Assembly: GCA_015680685.1 (NCBI GenBank)
Contig: MNCI01001078.1
Location: 24,054-57,539 of the forward strand
Source: Gnetum montanum
Lineage: Eukaryota > Streptophyta > Gnetopsida > Gnetales > Gnetaceae
Reading direction: 5' to 3'
Length of the DNA: 33,486 nucleotides
Part shown: in pieces, positions 30,776-33,486 of the stretch
Layout of the letters: the number at the start of each line of letters is the position of its first letter
Position numbering within the stretch: the stretch's first letter is position 1
Notes under the pieces: generated by a model
The model's database searches: none
The model's input: the letters and a program-made list of their open reading frames with translations, nothing else
What the model was told of the DNA's origin: nothing
Program-made: the position numbers and the translations under genes

Positions 30776-32755
30776 ATGCCTCTCCTACAAGATGATAATA
30801 ACGCCACACTTAGTGAGGAAGTTCATTGGAGAACCAATGAGCTATATGACGATGAAGATTGGAGTATACAACCTGAAGTGGGAGTTTCCTATAAGAATGA
30901 ACAAAAACAACGTCATCGTAACACACGAAAGCCTAACTTACCCGATGACGATGAACCCCCACTGGCCACTACAAGCTTAACGCAAATACAAGAGGCTGTT
31001 CGAATCTCACGTAGGCATCGTAAAGAGAGCCGACTACCCAGGCTCGATTTAAACAACTTTCCCAAATTTTCAGGAGGCTATGACTTAGATCCGCATCAAC
31101 ATTTACTAGCCTTCTACGATGCCTGCACATGGAATAACATTGATAACAGTTGGCAAAAACTGAAGCTCTTTCCTATGACACTCGTTGACCAAGCTAAAGT
31201 ATGGTATAGATCGTTAAAACCAAATTCAATACGACGCTGGTCAACAATGGTAGAGGTCTTTAACGAAAAATATCAAACCTACGCAAGAGTGTCAGCCTTG
31301 AGGAAACAAATCCAAGGATGGAAACAAGAAAAACATGAACCCTTGGACATGGCCTTAGAAAGATATTATTCACTGTTAAACAACTGTCCAGGCCATGGGT
31401 TTTCCGAGGAAAGGCTAATGTACCATATCATTGATGGGCTACGTAATGAAACAAGAGAGACCTTAGGAACGTATGCCCGAGGTCAACTATACAACCTACG
31501 AACCCATCAAATCCAAGAGCTTATTAAGCGGGTAGCAAAAGAAGAAGGAGAAATAGCTACATGGGAGAGTGTTGAAAAACATCAACGGGACCAAAATATT
31601 AACTCAACAAAGGTCCATGATCATAACAAGGAGAGATCAACAAATTCCAAGGTGGAAACATCATCTTTGCCAATACAACAATTGTTAGAAGAAGCCGAGG
31701 CAAAGATCAATAAGATGTTGGAATGGATGAATCAAAAGTGTGGAGAATATGTCAACATCATTGGAGATAGAGTTTTCACAACCCAAGAAGCAGGGCGAAA
31801 TCATAGACATTCGGAAAGAAGGAATGAAGGGAATAAGTGCTCAACTGCCAATCATACATATGAATGCAACATATGCCTGTACGATCACCCCAAAGGCCAA
31901 TGCCCAATACTGTTACATCTACATGAGCATTGGGGAAACACGTTACATCCAGAGTTCGTACAGAGATACTGTGTTAGACCACAGTGGCAACAATCCCAGT
32001 CGTGGGGGAATCCACCCTTAGACTGGAGGCACCCTTCACATTTTCCGAATCCAAATGCTTATAACGTTCAACATCCTGTTTCTTCAACTGGGCCACCACA
32101 CTTTATCTCACCACAATACCATTCTTCACAATACCATCAACCCATACCTCCAACACAACCACCACCTTGTGCACCTTATCCTCCTCCTAACTTTCAACAT
32201 TCTTATCCTTTCCCTCCTTCCACAATGCCACCAACTGTTCCTAAGGTGTTTGTACCACCGCAACCCACGAACAACACTTGTGTTGCTGCTACTAACTACA
32301 GTGAAGAGCCTCCTCAACATCAAAGACGTCCTTTCTTTAAACACGGCCGTAGGAAGGGACAACATAATTCTGAGGCCACTGCATCTTCCAACCCAGCACA
32401 AGTTCAACAATGTGGTGCATCCTTACCTTCGAACCCAGCGCCTCATGTACCTTCATCAGGGCCACCAACTAACACTCCAACAACCACAAGGCCCAATGAA
32501 CACAACCATGGGAGGCATCAGTCCAATCCTTGCATACCATCTAACGGTCCTAACCATCATAGTGGGTCAACTCGTTATCCGGGAACTACATCGTATGAAG
32601 TGCCCCACTGTGTTTATTACAAAGTGCGTAAAATCGAAGGGGATAAGTTTGGACCGGTGTCAATAATTCCAATATGCATGGATCCTCATTCTTCATTTAT
32701 TAATCCTAGCCATACTCAACCGTTTAGTTATGGGGGATATCCCCCATTTCAGTAA
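30776..32755 (+). CDS. gag: R6 Gag polyprotein, intact (659 aa)
   Basis: Gag coats and packages the retrotransposon RNA into virus-like particles in the cytoplasm. Seen: an acidic N-terminus (about residues 1-60); the retrotransposon Gag domain at about 90-240 (FPKFSGGYDLDPHQHLLAF, WQKLKLFPMTLVDQAKVWY, RYYSLLNNCPGHGFSEERL); a charged middle; a zinc knuckle C364-x2-C367-x3-H371-x4-C376, one residue shorter than the classical CX2CX4HX4C but known in this plant lineage; then a long Pro/His-rich tail (about 430-570) ending GGYPPFQ. The start follows a 112-base leader after the primer site, in context ACAACAATGCC, conserved in R4 and R5. The stop falls where the R2 sequence would run on into protease. 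It lacks the Ser-rich block of R2, R4 and R5. The only undamaged long ORF in the window. Confidence 0.93.
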   Translation: MPLLQDDNNATLSEEVHWRTNELYDDEDWSIQPEVGVSYKNEQKQRHRNTRKPNLPDDDEPPLATTSLTQIQEAVRISRRHRKESRLPRLDLNNFPKFSGGYDLDPHQHLLAFYDACTWNNIDNSWQKLKLFPMTLVDQAKVWYRSLKPNSIRRWSTMVEVFNEKYQTYARVSALRKQIQGWKQEKHEPLDMALERYYSLLNNCPGHGFSEERLMYHIIDGLRNETRETLGTYARGQLYNLRTHQIQELIKRVAKEEGEIATWESVEKHQRDQNINSTKVHDHNKERSTNSKVETSSLPIQQLLEEAEAKINKMLEWMNQKCGEYVNIIGDRVFTTQEAGRNHRHSERRNEGNKCSTANHTYECNICLYDHPKGQCPILLHLHEHWGNTLHPEFVQRYCVRPQWQQSQSWGNPPLDWRHPSHFPNPNAYNVQHPVSSTGPPHFISPQYHSSQYHQPIPPTQPPPCAPYPPPNFQHSYPFPPSTMPPTVPKVFVPPQPTNNTCVAATNYSEEPPQHQRRPFFKHGRRKGQHNSEATASSNPAQVQQCGASLPSNPAPHVPSSGPPTNTPTTTRPNEHNHGRHQSNPCIPSNGPNHHSGSTRYPGTTSYEVPHCVYYKVRKIEGDKFGPVSIIPICMDPHSSFINPSHTQPFSYGGYPPFQ

Positions 32756-33486
32756 CAAGCAGGATTAATAAATGTTTTTAATTTTCTTTAATTTTGCAAC
32801 TTTTTGTTTTCCAGTTTTTCATTTTTCAATTTTTTGTTTTATCTTTTTGTGTGTTTGTATTTTCATGTTTTTGTAAGTAATCTCATCTACGAATAAAACA
32901 CTCATGTGGATCGTTGGTTGAGATGTGTTTTATGTTATTAAGTCATGAGTGATCAATTATATGGAACAGTGAGCCCAGTACATCCACCCGTTCACTCTAT
33001 AAATAAAGAGGTTCTGCTCACGGGTATAGTGATATTCTTGAAATTTCTAAAACTTAAAATTAATTTTGTGTTCATTGTACCCAGAATAAAGAAGGACGGA
33101 CTAAGAGGGAGTGATTAGGGTGTGACATCAAGGGGACTTGTGGATTCTCTTTGATGACATCTGTGGGTTTTATCATGCAACTTGGTTGTACTAAGATCCT
33201 TGTAGATCTAATAAAAAATGGGAGTAAGAGTAATCAAAAGGGCACTCGAAAATCAAAATCTATTCTAGGGGGTCCCACTAGAAAGACATGCACCCATGCC
33301 TGAAGGTTGGCGGCTTCTCTAGATTCAATAAAGTGAAGAAAGAAAAAAAAAAGAAGAAGAGAAGAAAAGAAGTGTCATAAAACAAAAATCACTCCTCCCT
33401 TGTACTAAACGCCAAGTGATCGTACCCCTTGTTGTTATGGTACTCTCATAGTTGTTCACCATGGGATGAAGCAATGCGATGTCACT
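32756..33486 (+). other. R6 noncoding 3' region (start)
   Basis: T-rich tract with TTTTTGTTTT units (32776-32880), the box CAGTGAGCCCAGTACATCCACCC at about 32967-33000, and a conserved GGTGTGACATCAAGGGGACTTG block near 33119-33140 that matches R5 (GGGTGTGACTTCAAGGGGA). A purine-rich stretch (AAGAAAGAAAAAAAAAAGAAGA) near 33334-33370 matches the equivalent place in the others. No gene seen. Confidence 0.7.

Larger units (their letters stand above)
29707..33486 (+). mobile_element. R6: youngest gag-only LTR retrotransposon, 3' end outside the window
   Basis: Complete 938 bp LTR with matching ends (TGATGAG/CTCATCA), perfect tRNA-Asp primer site, intact 659-codon gag and the beginning of the noncoding 3' region. 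There is no pol: T-rich noncoding sequence follows the gag stop directly, with the CATCCACCC box 210 bases on. The intact ORF and higher CpG content of its LTR mark it as the most recent insertion in the window. It sits inside the R5 3' region. Confidence 0.9.

Noticed and set aside
32055-32666. 203-codon plus-strand open frame overlapping R6 gag
   Set aside because: It lies in another frame inside the Pro/His-rich tail of the intact gag; its Leu/His-rich composition is what that tail gives when shifted.

Overview
This window looks like plant nuclear heterochromatin built almost entirely of nested, decaying LTR retrotransposons. I found no host gene, tRNA, rRNA or CRISPR array. The evidence for a plant is a primer binding site matching plant tRNA-Asp(GTC), Gag and RT of the Athila/Tat branch of Ty3/gypsy, a Ty1/copia relic, and pervasive C-to-T/G-to-A decay. 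Dense, old, nested elements suggest a large-genome seed plant, perhaps a gymnosperm, but the species cannot be told from this sequence.

Layout. R1 (1-5852, +) is the 3' part of a Ty3/gypsy element: pol with 13 in-frame stops, a 2 kb noncoding 3' region and a 3' LTR. R2 (5853-13501, -) is a pol-bearing relative: 3' noncoding region, pol, gag, 5' LTR. Its 3' end appears to have been interrupted by R1. 13502-14340 is unassigned. R3 (about 14341-22943, +) is a Ty1/copia relic split inside integrase by R4 (14851-20971, -), a complete gag-only element with both LTRs. 22944-24811 is unassigned. R5 (24812-29706, +) is a second gag-only element, interrupted in its 3' region by R6 (29707 to beyond the window end, +), a third gag-only element. 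R6 has an intact 659-codon gag and an unmutated primer binding site.

How the parts relate. R1, R2, R4, R5 and R6 belong to one superfamily. They share LTR ends (TGATGAG...CTCATCA in the best copies) and a common 3' noncoding region. Where both gag and a primer binding site can be read (R4, R5, R6) the site derives from tRNA-Asp. R4, R5 and R6 have no protease, RT, RNase H or integrase and would need these in trans, with R1/R2-type elements the natural candidate donors.

Most striking signal. Every LTR in the window (six) carries a 20-bp inverted repeat of plan GAYRTC-8-GAYRTC, present in one to four copies. In all six, exactly 18 bp separate the nearest copy from a TATAAATA box, although the surrounding U3 sequences have diverged into two types. 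This looks like a selected promoter element.

Cautions: two of three single-N positions (18682, 20710) are flanked by duplicated sequence and look like unmerged contig overlaps. Boundaries of degraded LTRs and pseudogenes are approximate.
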